From Pocillopora verrucosa (lineage: Eukaryota > Cnidaria > Anthozoa > Scleractinia > Pocilloporidae), in contig NC_089318.1 in the NCBI RefSeq assembly GCF_036669915.1, positions 15,167,628 through 15,231,627 on the forward strand: DNA of 64,000 nt, read 5' to 3'. Shown here piece by piece: positions 33,233 to 43,458 of the stretch. The first letter of the stretch is position 1, and every line of letters begins with the position of its first letter. The notes under the pieces are model-generated. The model searched no databases. It saw only the letters and a program-made list of their open reading frames with translations, and had not been told where the DNA came from. A program made the position numbers and the translations under genes.

Positions 33233-33898
33233 GGAAAATACGAGATAGCTTATCATAGTTATCCAGAAGCAAAGCGCGCGCACTAAGTGTAAAAATTTTT
33301 AATTCAAATCGTGCGTTCGGTCAAAACAACCGCGCACGATAATATTGACAATAATATACAAGGATATTTTCGAATCTTTAAGGCGCAAAAAAGTTCAAAG
33401 TCTGGCTAAACAGTTAAAGGAATTGTTCAGTCTGTGTCTGAATCACTTTCGATGAAATGGAATCGTCGTTTGCGAGGTTTAATCATGTTTGTTTTTAATT
33501 TCGGCGTAGAATCGCTAATTCTCGATCTCCTTGGCAATTCCCTTCTTTAAACACCGCTTTTTCCAAACCGACGACCAAACAGCAGTGCTTTTTATAGTGT
33601 TTTCGTTGTTAGAGCTGTTTTTCAGGTGCTGTATTGCTGGCTATTGTTTGCTCGTAATTTTCAGCGTGTCCAAATGTTGCGACATCCAAGGCTCGCATTT
33701 GATTGGCTATCTGTGAGCTTTTTGATTATTGACCAATAAGAATGTCTAGTTTGTTACTTCTTTGCACTGAATTAACCATCTTCTGTTTTGAATCACCTGA
33801 AAACTGCATTAATCCTAGCCAATCAGAATCGAGTAATTTTTTCATATATATTATTAAAAGGGTAAAAGTGAAGATGGTAACTTGAGTAACAGCAGGAA

Positions 33899-33938
33899 TT
33901 AAAGTAGTAATAGTACCACTAGTAGTAGTAGTAGTAGT

Positions 33939-34015
<77 letters not shown>

Positions 34016-34110
34016 TGGTAGTGGTAGTGGTAGTGGTAGTGGTAGTGGTAGTGGTAGTGGTAGTAGCAGAAGTCGTTGAAGCAGCAGCAGCAGTAGCAAT
34101 AGCTATGAAA
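33899..34110. repeat. Expanded AGT/GGTAGT/CAG microsatellite
   Basis: Runs of AGT, then CAG (at about 33940-33968), AGT again and GGTAGT up to about 34062, then imperfect units. The long poly-Thr, poly-Leu and poly-Val frames on both strands are artefacts. The tract is shorter behind copy 1 and deleted behind copy 3, where the sequence jumps from GCGCGCATCAAGTGC (about 48475) to ATCCTTTTTCTTGTC. Confidence 0.95.
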
Positions 34111-35832
34111 GCATTAGTAGAAGTTTCTATCTTAGCTATAGTAGCATTTACCTTTTCAGAATTAAGACATAATAATTTCAGCAAAGCTGAAATTGTCGTC
34201 TTATGTATGAATATCAAAATGTCAAGAAAATTAAAACGTGATATGAGACATTTAAGTGCTTATAAAGCTTTAGATGAAACTATAAACAGTCATAGAAAAT
34301 TAGAAAGCAGCATCATCCGGTTTACCTCTGACAAAGATAATAGCGACTATAACTCAACAACAGAGCGCTAGCAAGTAACCAGGTTGGCGCGTAAAACCAG
34401 CCCGCATTCTACGAGGGAATTCCATCCCCCATAGAATCCTTTTTCTTGTCACTAGTGACTAGGCTATGAGGACGATCACCAAAAGTTATCTAGGATGCAT
34501 AAAATAGAACTTTGTTCTCCTTTAGTAGACATAAGGACTCTACAAGAAACGTTTCAGCTTATAGGATAAGACTAAAAAAATGGAGGCCTATGCTAAACAA
34601 AGAGGTTCTGATATCAACACAGCCCAAACCCAACGCACCGACACAGATCGCAGTCAATGCAAACCCACTTAAATTTGTAGACTACAGGCCAGTAATATAC
34701 GTTGACCATTGGACAGAGAGACCATATGTATTACTATTATTATTATTATGATTATTATTAAAATCACAACTACTTGCTAGTAGTTAAATTACCTGTACAA
34801 TATACATAATTTACATTCATTTAAAAAGCATATTTTCCAAAAAATATAAATCGTATAATAAAACAATCTAAATATAAACAATTAAAAATATTAATAACAA
34901 TAATCCTACTTAGATTTGCGTTCCAAAGGAATTGCCAAAGGTCGTAATTACAGTGACCTCGTTTGGTTCCTTGGCACAAAAAGATTTCGAATATAAGCCT
35001 GGAAAGCTGGTTGTGCTTTGGCTAGCTCCGACGTGAAATTAAAATCAGTGTTTCTGCTGACCTGGTGTACGCAGTTTATCTTGTAAATTCATTGTTTCTA
35101 CGGTGATCTCGACCACTCCCATCACTCATTTGTCGACCGTTGGCTATTATAAGCGTTTAAATTTTAGGCTGACCGTAGGTTTAAAAAATGCGTACATCGC
35201 ACACCATGTCATAGGGTGACCCTACATGTTGAGACGAGTCTTATTCACCGATAAGTCCTGTGAGTAACTAAAAAAAGCGTATTGATACTACATGCCCCTA
35301 TTTTCCCGTCATTTAGAGCAAAAAGTTTATAGTAAATGATTTGGTTTTCCTTTTGTGTATGACATCATGTAAGAGCAAGGAAAGGGAGAATACTCGCCAA
35401 CAAAATATTTTATTGTGCTGGGCTAAGGACCTTAATCAAGGGCAGGATGCCCCAAGATTTGCAAGATTTTCCTGCTGGTTACTAACTTGATAATACCTTT
35501 CGCACTATGTATGAAAAAAAATCCCTAAGAGTCCCTTACTCTTACCTCAGTGAGACACCATATCCGGTGCGTCTAGGTACTATTGTTATTTACTACCTCG
35601 ACGTAACTCAAACGGGATGTTATGAAAATGACGTAGGTTTCAGAACATAGATGAGAGTATTTTTACTCTGTATACAGAAAGGCACCAACAGTTTCCTATT
35701 TCAACCGCGGGGAAGCACCATATTCAGCGTGCCTAAGCTCAATTCTCTGACGTAACTCAAGGGGGACTTTAAGCATGTCTCAGTGACGGACAGACAAGAC
35801 TAGTTTGACTACTTCGTCAGAGACGTGCGATT
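34111..35832. repeat. Downstream spacer of TRAF copy 2, last part
   Basis: Matches 24305-25640 and 48490-50340. Includes an ATT run near 34733-34760. The stretch 35285-35830 (CCCCTATTTTCCCGTC, then GGGCAGGATGCCCC-type) is the same module found twice behind copy 3. No gene recognised. Confidence 0.7.
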
Positions 35833-36969
35833 TGTCAGGGGGAAAAAATTATGTATTTTAGCTTTAGGGCAAATTCTATATTTATTTGTCGGTTTAGATC
35901 CAGTTCTGTATTTTGTTCGTTCTTTTACTCGACCGGTTGAGCGGTAAAGAATGGTGAACGAGTTGTTCTATTCAAATTGTTGATTATTCAAATTAGTTAT
36001 AACCAGAAAAAGTAAATTGTTGACATATCACAAAAATATTGTATTTAGGGTTTTCGTGGGTTTCGGGATAAACATCTTAAAAATATATTCATATACTTTT
36101 ACATTTGGAATATTCGGTTATTCGGGTTTTTTTTCCTTTGGTAGTTAAATAAAAATGTACAAAAACCACAGTGGCTTTTAGAATGGATTTTTATCGGTTA
36201 CTCGCTTTTACTATGCACCTGCTTGTCGGCACTTTTGTCATCTAGTACATGGGTTTTTTGGGTAAATATAAGTGTTAATGGTCTTTCTGGAAACATTGGT
36301 TTTCATGGTAGATAGCAGCTGAGTTTAAACGCGTAAATCTAATTTCTTTTCATGCAATGGTTTCCAAACCAATCTTGTATAAATAAGCAGAAACTTTTAA
36401 TTGCTTTTTCGTTTTTTATTTCCTGAGCTGCGCTACTGCAATTAAGATAGGTATTGTTTTCTATATCAGAGCTGTAAAATCGCACCTAGGTTTCCTACTT
36501 TAATGGCCTAGAGTTTATTGCATCCGTCTTTTTTTATTTTGAGATTCTATCCGTCGTAGAAACAGATGGAATATTTAAGTAGTTTTTGTTTAGCTTCAAA
36601 GAGACTTTTTTCCGCTCCTTTGTGTCCTTATCCAAATATTGCGATTTGTGTAACAATAGCACTTCGCACCAGTTACTTCTTAAGCAAGTACCTTGTACAG
36701 CTTTGATGATTACAAACTAGAGTATGCTAGAGGTCATGTCGCTTGTTGGCCTGACCTAGAATAAAAGCACTGTGGAACCAAAGATTGTCTTATCCTTGAC
36801 GTCCGTATAAGCTCGCTCGAAGTAGATCTCCGTGTACCAGGAAATCGTGACGAGTTTCCGTTCTCGCTGCCAAGTCGTCTCTACAGAGTTATTTCCCCCA
36901 GTTGCTGTTGTCCCGTCCGCGAAGAGTCAGTCCTCCAGTTTTGGGGCGCGAAGAAAACGTATCGTCACA
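35833..36969 (+). mobile_element. Solo-LTR-like insertion, 1137 bp
   Basis: Begins TGTCAGGGGG and ends CGTATCGTCACA, so it has TG...CA ends. It is flanked by GATT on both sides (35829-35832 and 36970-36973). The paralogous spacers have no insertion at this point (GTGCAATTATGCC at 50335-50345 and GTGCAACTATGCC at 25641), which defines both ends. AATAAA in AGAATAAAAGC at about 36760 fits a polyadenylation signal of an LTR. No internal retroviral-type coding remains. Lineage not determined. Confidence 0.65.
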
Positions 36970-37117
36970 GATTATGCCTTTCCTTTCTGATGAGATACTC
37001 ATGGGAACTGTCTAATCACGAGAAGGTAATATTTATTGAAAAGGTTTAAGATTTTGATTTTTGTATGCGGCACTCTTCATACCACTAGAAGGGCTCGATT
37101 TTAGCAGAGTTTCCTAT

Positions 37118-37591
37118 CCCGTAGGCAAAACTCTCTCGGTTTCCGCAATCTCAATTGACAAAAAGATGCTTTGCGAAGCAGTTCACGCTGTGATAATTAA
37201 AACATACTATTAACAACTAATCCGACCTGACTCGTCACCAGAGCGAAGTTGAATTATGTAGATATGCGTAGTAACATGCACGTGCTGTCATCTAAAGCCT
37301 AGATCGACTTAGTGAAGGATAATCAAATCCCTCAGTTTGATACGAATCAGCGGTAATACCATAATTGTTAGTAAAATATTCTTTCAGTGCCCTTAATTAC
37401 ATATGTTTTCCTAAATGAGCTAAACTCGCTGATACATCGTTTCGTGCATTGCATGAGCGCTTGAAATATCTTGACCCTTCTATTCCAGTGTATGACGTCA
37501 TTTGCAACGATTACACAAGCAAAGTCATTTGTTGAACGAGTGAATTTCTAAGCAAGAATCTCTTATCAGAAAAGCAGGATAAAGGTAAACC
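37118..37591 (+). promoter_or_regulatory. Type B upstream module of orphan RING exon 1
   Basis: Contains CAAAAAGATGCTTTGCGAAGCAG-like, TAATCCGACCTGA and GTCATTTGTTGAACGAGT blocks that recur at 40910-41340, 41640-42069, 51470-51916 and 52300-52755. A palindromic CRE TGACGTCA is at 37493-37500. No TATA box stands out. Confidence 0.5.
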
Positions 37592-37746
37592 ACTGTTGTT
37601 ATAGTCGACGGAAAGTTTGAAACAAAATTGTCCGTCGGACTAGATGACAGGGTTAAATGTGCGATCTGTAGGAGCATTTTCGACGAGCCTTGACAAACGT
37701 CCTGCGGAGTTCGCTTTCATAGAAACTGTCTGGAAGTCTATTCTTG
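37592..37746 (+). pseudogene. Orphan type B RING exon, dead
   Basis: Aligned with the type B exon at 42070 it reads VDGKFETKLSVGLDDRVK, CAIC, FDEP, stop, QTSC, RNCLE. The start ATG is replaced, the usual TGG after EP is TGA, a RING Cys is changed to His (FHRNC) and the splice donor is lost. No matching exons 2-5 of the same type follow, the next TRAF piece being the type A relic at 38.6 kb. Confidence 0.75.
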
Positions 37747-38574
37747 AACTGCAGAAGTCTCTTTCGCCGAGAATTAGGTAGGTCGAGAAAAATTTAATAT
37801 CTTCACCCTTTAAATTGATGTATTTGTTGTGGTGGTCAAAGTTTTCGAAACTCTGAATACCGGCAATCCTAAATTATTTAGTAAGTTTGACGAAAAGAAG
37901 GGACCCGGCCACTCCAAACAAGATTTAACATATGTTGTTTAAGAAGCACAATGAGAACCTTTATAGATCTTAATTCTCCCGCTCAGTTGCGCTGGGCGCA
38001 GAAAATAGAATCATAGTAGGTGACATTCGAAAACCTCGACCAGCTGGTGGTCACTCAGCTTCAGCGTAATATCAAAAGTCGCCACGCATGGACTTGAATG
38101 GGCCATTTCCGCATTAACTTAAGTCCGACAACTTTGTTGTGTCGTGAAGGAAATGTGAATCTGATTTCTTTGAGTTTTCCGCAAATAAGCGTTGAATATG
38201 TTATTTATGTGTATTTCGACATCAGTCTCAACTTTCTGAAAAAAAGGAACCATTATAATTTGAATAAGCGAAAAGGGAAATTATCGTTGGCATAGGGGCC
38301 TCGAGAGTCTCTTGATTTTGTTCGTAAGTCTTAATCAAAAAGACTCATCTTGTATTTCTGAAAAAGACGGGTGTGCCTCAAATACACACTTGTGCAGCGC
38401 TGATCGATGCTGTTTGAACCAATATTTGGCCGGAAACGTTTGAATAACTATGTATTTGTGGTAAAGTAAGTTATGACACATTTACATTCAGGAACTCAGT
38501 GAGTAAGTGAATATTTACATGTAAAACTTGAACGCAATTTATTTGCCACGTCAAGGTTGTTTTGAGAGGTTGTT
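37747..38574. repeat. Intron-like remnant and dispersed repeat
   Basis: Positions 37810-38090 match 42310-42590 after the second orphan exon (TATTTGTTGTGGTGGTCAAAG, CGGCAATCCTAAA). Positions 38095-38500 match 42600-42850 and 7381-7660. No coding beyond short frames of the repeat. Confidence 0.6.
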
Positions 38575-39058
38575 GCTCGATCGTTCGGGAATGGCATTCG
38601 ACATCACTAGAACTCGTTAGCCATCTTTAGCTTTAAATATGGCTAATAAGGCCTTCATTTCTGTTTTCCGCTCGAATTCCGTAATGCAGCGCAAAATGGA
38701 AGGTAATTTATCGACGTCTTTGGCAGCAGAGAGAATGAAATGACAGGCCATGTCATGCGAATTAAGTGGACTTACGAAAATTTGCATGATGACACTTAAA
38801 GTGTTATGAGGTCCAAATCGGAGTAAGACGACTATTTCCTTATGTGACTATTCAACAAAAAGGACCGATCAAATCTTTTACTTTCTCATCAATATTTAAG
38901 GTTGCTTCCCGTAAATGAACAACACATGCCTTTTTTAATTACCTAATTTTGCTGCGTCATTAGTAGGTGACATTATGCAGCTCCGTAAAATTGCGTTCAT
39001 TCTGGAATAACGTAGAGTGGGTACATATTCATTGTAATTATACACATATGTATATGGG

Positions 39059-39157
39059 AGGATATAAATAAATTATAATATATATAAAATTATAAAAATT
39101 ATAATAAAATATATATATTATATACATATTAGATTTATATTATAAAATATAAATTAC
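39059..39157. repeat. AT-rich low-complexity tract
   Basis: Almost only A and T, with TATA and ATAAAATTATAA units, in the place where the relic's RING exon would be expected. Confidence 0.9.
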
Positions 39158-39487
39158 CTGTTATACTCTCCCGCCGATCAGCGGCAGCCTTGTTCCTTTG
39201 TATTTTCGTCCTCAGGGACTCCTCATAAAACGTCTCGAGGACTAAAACAATGCTAGAACCATTGACAGTTGGATCTTTAAGTTCGACAAGCTTACTATTA
39301 CAAACATTAGAGCATCACGCTTCCACACGTCATTGCAGGGTCCATTTTATGGAAAAAAAAACAATGATTGTCTCATCACGACAGCTCCCTGATAATGAGT
39401 TTCAAGGCGCGTTAAAAAAAAAAAAGTTAGTTTAAACATATTTATGCGAACAGTAAGTTTTGAGCCGGTGTAAAAGACAGAATACAG

Positions 39488-39866
39488 ATGCGCAGAGAGA
39501 ATTAAAAGCACGTAAAGACTCTAATGCCAAGGAAAAGTTAAGGGTCGTTGAGGAACACTAAAGGTTCGTAAAGAGAATTAACGGCGCGTAAAGATTGATT
39601 GTGCGTAAAGAATGGTAAAGGTTCGTAAAGAACAGTGGGTAAAGATGCGTAAAGAATATTAAAGACGCGTAAAGTGTTAAAAGCGAAATTGGTCAAAATA
39701 CCTCGGTAATTATACTGGAGATGAATGAGCCATAATTATTTCACTTCTTTAAGTATTTCTCCAAATAGAAATTGGTTAATTATATCCATCTTGATCCTTA
39801 TCCTTTACGAACATTTAATATCCTTTACGCAGTCTTTACGCTTTCTCTGCATTAACGCATCTTTAC
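39488..39866. mobile_element. Foldback element with CGTAAAG units
   Basis: Left side: GATGCGCAGAGAG, then many CGTAAAG units (GCGTAAAGA, TTCGTAAAGA). Right side is the inverse: CTTTACGAACATT, CTTTACGCAGTCTTTACG, TGCATTAACGCATC. Multiple short units in opposite orientation are typical of foldback transposons. It lies in former intron 1 of the TRAF relic. Confidence 0.6.
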
Positions 39867-40280
39867 GGAACGCGGAACTTGTCGTGAATGAAACCACTAT
39901 GTGCGACACTTTTTCCGCCTCGGATGTGAAAAGCCATCTGGTTCTGTCGAATTGGGATATACCAGGAGTAAGTGCTGAATGGCAAATGATGGTTTTATTT
40001 TCTCCATCAGACAAGATGACCCGAGATGTCCGATAGACGGCGGATCAATTTCAGGAAAGCAATCTTTTAGGGTTAAATGCTGTGAGAGAGAAGTTCTTAA
40101 TCTCCAGTGTTTCTTGCCAAACGGTTTTTGTGGTTTAGTTGGTCAAATTCCCTTAGTCGTGTGCAAGGTTTGCATAGTGCAGTTTCTTTTTATCTATTAT
40201 CCTGAAATTTAGATCAGTTATTTATTGTTTCAAAAACCAAGCTCCCGAGCCAATCTTCAATTATTTGGATATCTTTTATA

Positions 40281-42069
40281 ATATAAGTCAGTTTTCAAAA
40301 AACCAGTTAGATCATCGTTGTTGACTGTTGATCATCTATGATGATCTGACGGTCTCTCGATAATTGAAAATACTTGTTAATTAAATAAGACAGCTTGACC
40401 CAGTCTTTCACGATGCTTTTCTAATAGTATTAGTTTCATGAAACCTTTTTGAAATTTTATATATATTTTTTGCCTTCTCACAAAAAAGATAATATCTAGA
40501 ATAAGGAAAAAAATCAAGCAAATTTCCCTATTTCTCTCTCAGTGAAAAACCTTGTTCATCGTTTCTAATAACTTTTGGTATTCATTTCCTTGGGGCAACT
40601 CAATCTTGATGTCACGAAAGTGAGGCAAGTAATAACGCACACCGTGAATAGCATTTCATCAGGTACGTAAACTGTGATGCAAAGAGCTTCTCTTGAAATA
40701 TCTGAGGGAACTGTGTGAGCAGGTGATATTTACCGAAGAAGTTAAGATATGATAGATCTATTCGGGCATGATTTTAACCAATTGCAGGTTTAAACTGTTC
40801 CATTTTTTTTCAGCACTCAAAATTTTATCCGGCTATATGAGGCCTTGGATTCTTGCTGAAGCAGTTTAAACTGACCTTATCTCGTCGGCAAAACTCTCAC
40901 GGTTTCCGCAATCTCAATTGACAAAAAGATGCTTTGCGAAGCAGGTCACTTTGTGATAATTAAAACATACTATTAACAACTAATCCGACCTGAATCGTCA
41001 CCAGAGCGAAGTTGAATTATGTAGATATGCGTAGTAACATGCACGTGCTATCATTTAAAGCCTAGATCGACTTAGTGAAGGATAATTAATACCCTCAATT
41101 TGATACGAACAAGCGGTAATACCATAATTATTAGTAAAATATTCTTTTAGTGCCCTTAATAACATATGTTTTCTCAAATAATCTAAACTTGCTGATATAT
41201 CGTTAAGTGCAAGATGCACGTACTGTCATTGCGTGAGCGCTTGAAATATCTTGACCTTTCTGTTCCAATGCACTGATCACGTCATTTGCAAAGATTACAC
41301 AAGCAAAGTCATTTGTTGAACGAGTATAGACCTTCAGCAAAATTTCTTATTCGCTTCCCTAACGCAGCTTAAACGGGATGTTATGAAAATGACGCGGGTC
41401 CTTAAACACAGACGAGAGTATTTTTACTCTGTATATAGAAAAACACCAAGAGTCAATCTCAGTCGACCAAAAGATGCTCTGTGGAGCAGGTCACGCTGCG
41501 ATAAGTAAAACATACTATTAACGACTCATCAGACCCGACTCGTTACCAGAGCGAAGTTGAATTATGCACGTACTGTCATTTAAAGCCTACACCGACTTAG
41601 TGAAGGATAATCAATTCCCTCAATTTGATACGAATAAGCGGTAATTGACCAAAAGATGCTCTGTGGAGTAGGTCACACAACTAATCCGACCTGAATCGTC
41701 ACCAGAGCGAAGTTGAATTATGCACGTGCACGTGCTATCATTTAAAGCTTAGATCGACTTAGTGAAGGACAATCAATTCCCTCAATTTGATACGAATTAG
41801 CGGTAATAACATAATTGTTTGTAAAGTATTATTTTAGTGCCCTTAATTACATATGTTTTCCTAAATAAGCTAAACGTGCTGATAGCACGTACTGTCATTG
41901 CGTGAGCGCTTGAAATATCTTGACCTTTCTATTCCAATGCACTGATTACGTCATTTGCAACGATTACACAAGCAAAGTCATTTGTTGAACGGGTGTAGAC
42001 CTTCAGCAAAATTTCTAAGCAAGAATCTCTTACCAGAAAAGTAGGATAAAGGCTTTTCAGAGGTAAACC
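40281..42069. repeat. Spacer and repeated type B upstream modules
   Basis: Positions 40330-40860 match 25970-26560 and 50880-51390. Then come partial type B modules at about 40860-41340, 41460-41640 and 41645-42069, the last one leading into the orphan RING exon. CRE-like TTACGTCA is at 41945-41952; the first partial module has TCACGTCA near 41278. The modules are head-to-tail and unequal in length, as expected of local tandem duplication. Confidence 0.65.
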
Positions 42070-42224
42070 ATGGTTTTCATAGTCGACGGAAAGTTAGAAA
42101 CAAAATTGGTCGACGGACTAGATGAGAGGGTTAAATGTTCGATCTGTAAGAGCAATTCCGACGAGCCTAGACAAACGTCATGCCGACAACGCATTTGTAG
42201 AAACTGTCTGGAGCTCTTTTTTTG
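42070..42224 (+). CDS. Orphan type B RING exon with open frame and intact donor
   Basis: A 155-base exon, open from ATG, ending in phase 2 at donor GTATGT (42225). It encodes KLETKLVDGLDERVK, CSIC, SDEPRQTSC, RICRNC. The histidine of the usual CGH is missing (CRQRIC), so a normal RING fold is doubtful. The nearest acceptor with a matching phase is exon 2 of TRAF copy 3 at 43901, so it could act as an alternative first exon, skipping that gene's own RING exon. No type B exon 2 follows locally. It could equally be a decaying relic. Confidence 0.45.
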
Positions 42225-42869
42225 GTATGTATTAACTCTATTCTTAAAAGTCTCTGCCGCCGCAGAAAATTAGGTAGGTTGGGAAAAATTTAATATTTTC
42301 ACCTTTTAAAGTTATGTATTTGTTGTGATGGTCAAAGTTTTCGAAGGTCTAACTACTGGCAATCCTAAAGTATTAAGTAAATTTGACGGAGAGAAGGAAC
42401 TCGGCCAATCCAAACAAACTATAACATAATTATGTTGTTTAAGAGGCACAATACGACCCTGAGAACCTTATAGATCTTAAATCTTCTGCTCATCTGCGCT
42501 GGGTGCAGAACATGGAATCATAGTTGGTGACATTTCAAAACCTCTATTAGCTGGCGGTCACTCAGCTACAGCGTATTATCAAAAGTCGCCACGCATGGAC
42601 TTGGGCCATAATGGGCCATTTGCGCATTAACTTAGTGCGACAACTTTGTCGTGTCGTGAAGGAAATGCGAGTCTGATTTCTTTGACTTTTCCGCAAATAA
42701 GCGTTGAATATGTTGTTTATGTGTATTTCGACATCAGTCTCAACTTTCTGAAAAAAGGAACCATTATAATTTGAATAAGCGAAAAGGGAAATTATCGTTG
42801 GCATAGGGGCCTTGAGAGTCTTGATTTTGTTTGTAAGTCTTAATAACTAAATAACACGTTGTTTTGAGA
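42225..42869. repeat. Intron-like remnant and dispersed repeat
   Basis: Positions 42310-42590 match 37810-38090, and 42600-42850 match 38095-38340 and 7381-7540. No coding recognised. Confidence 0.6.
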
Positions 42870-43458
42870 GGTTGTTGCTTGATCGTTCGGGAGCGGAATT
42901 CGACACCTCTTAGACTGGTTGCCATCTTCAGCTTTAAATATGGAAATTCTTTGCAAAGATGAGGCCTTTAATTCTGTTCTCCCTCGAATTTCGTACTGTG
43001 ACTCGAACTGGAGGGTTATTTATCGACGTCTTTGGTAGCAGAGAGAATGAAATGACCGGCCAAGTAATGCAAATTAAGTGGAGTCACGGAAATTTGCATG
43101 ATGACACTTAAAGTGTTATTAGGTCCAAATCGGAATAAGACGACTATTTCCCTATGTGACTATTCAACAGAAAGGACCGACCAAATCCTTTACTTTTTTA
43201 TCATTATTAAAGGTTGCTTCTCGTATATAAACAACAGAGGCGTCTTTAAATTAGTTTATTGTGCTGCGTCATTTGTACGTGACATGCAACTTGTGAAATG
43301 ACGTTTATTCTGGAAATGACGTCACGAATATCTATGCAGATATAAAGATTGGGGAGTAGAAGCTATATATACTGAAGTTTGAGCGTTTATCTTCATATAG
43401 AATAGAAATTCAGTGGAAAGCTGAGGGCGCTTCATTGACTCATTTCATTGGCTGAACT
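42870..43458 (+). promoter_or_regulatory. Type A upstream region of TRAF copy 3
   Basis: Conserved block at 43111-43170, a palindromic CRE TGACGTCA at 43317-43324, TATA-like CTATATATACTG at about 43363-43374. Same order as copy 2. Confidence 0.55.

Larger units (their letters stand above)
38575..40280 (+). pseudogene. Type A TRAF relic: promoter, exon 2 stub fused to 3' UTR
   Basis: Positions 38575-39015 are a type A upstream region with the conserved block at 38800-38857. The RING exon is absent and is replaced by AT-rich sequence (39059-39157) and a foldback. Intron 1 resumes near 39885. Exon 2 begins at 40014 after CTCCATCAG (QDDPRCPIDGGSISGKQSF, VKCCEREVLNLQCF) and breaks off at about 40113. 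From there the sequence is that of the TRAF 3' UTR (CAAACGGTTTTTGTGG, then GTGTGCAAGGTTTGC). Exons 3-5 are therefore missing. An open frame crosses the junction and ends at 40212, but it has no start exon and is unlikely to encode a useful protein. A clean internal deletion between non-homologous points explains it. Confidence 0.8.

Noticed and set aside
33726..34371. Long poly-Thr, poly-Leu and poly-Val open frames on both strands
   Set aside because: They are translations of the AGT/GGTAGT/CAG microsatellite; the paralogous spacers lack them or have them interrupted.
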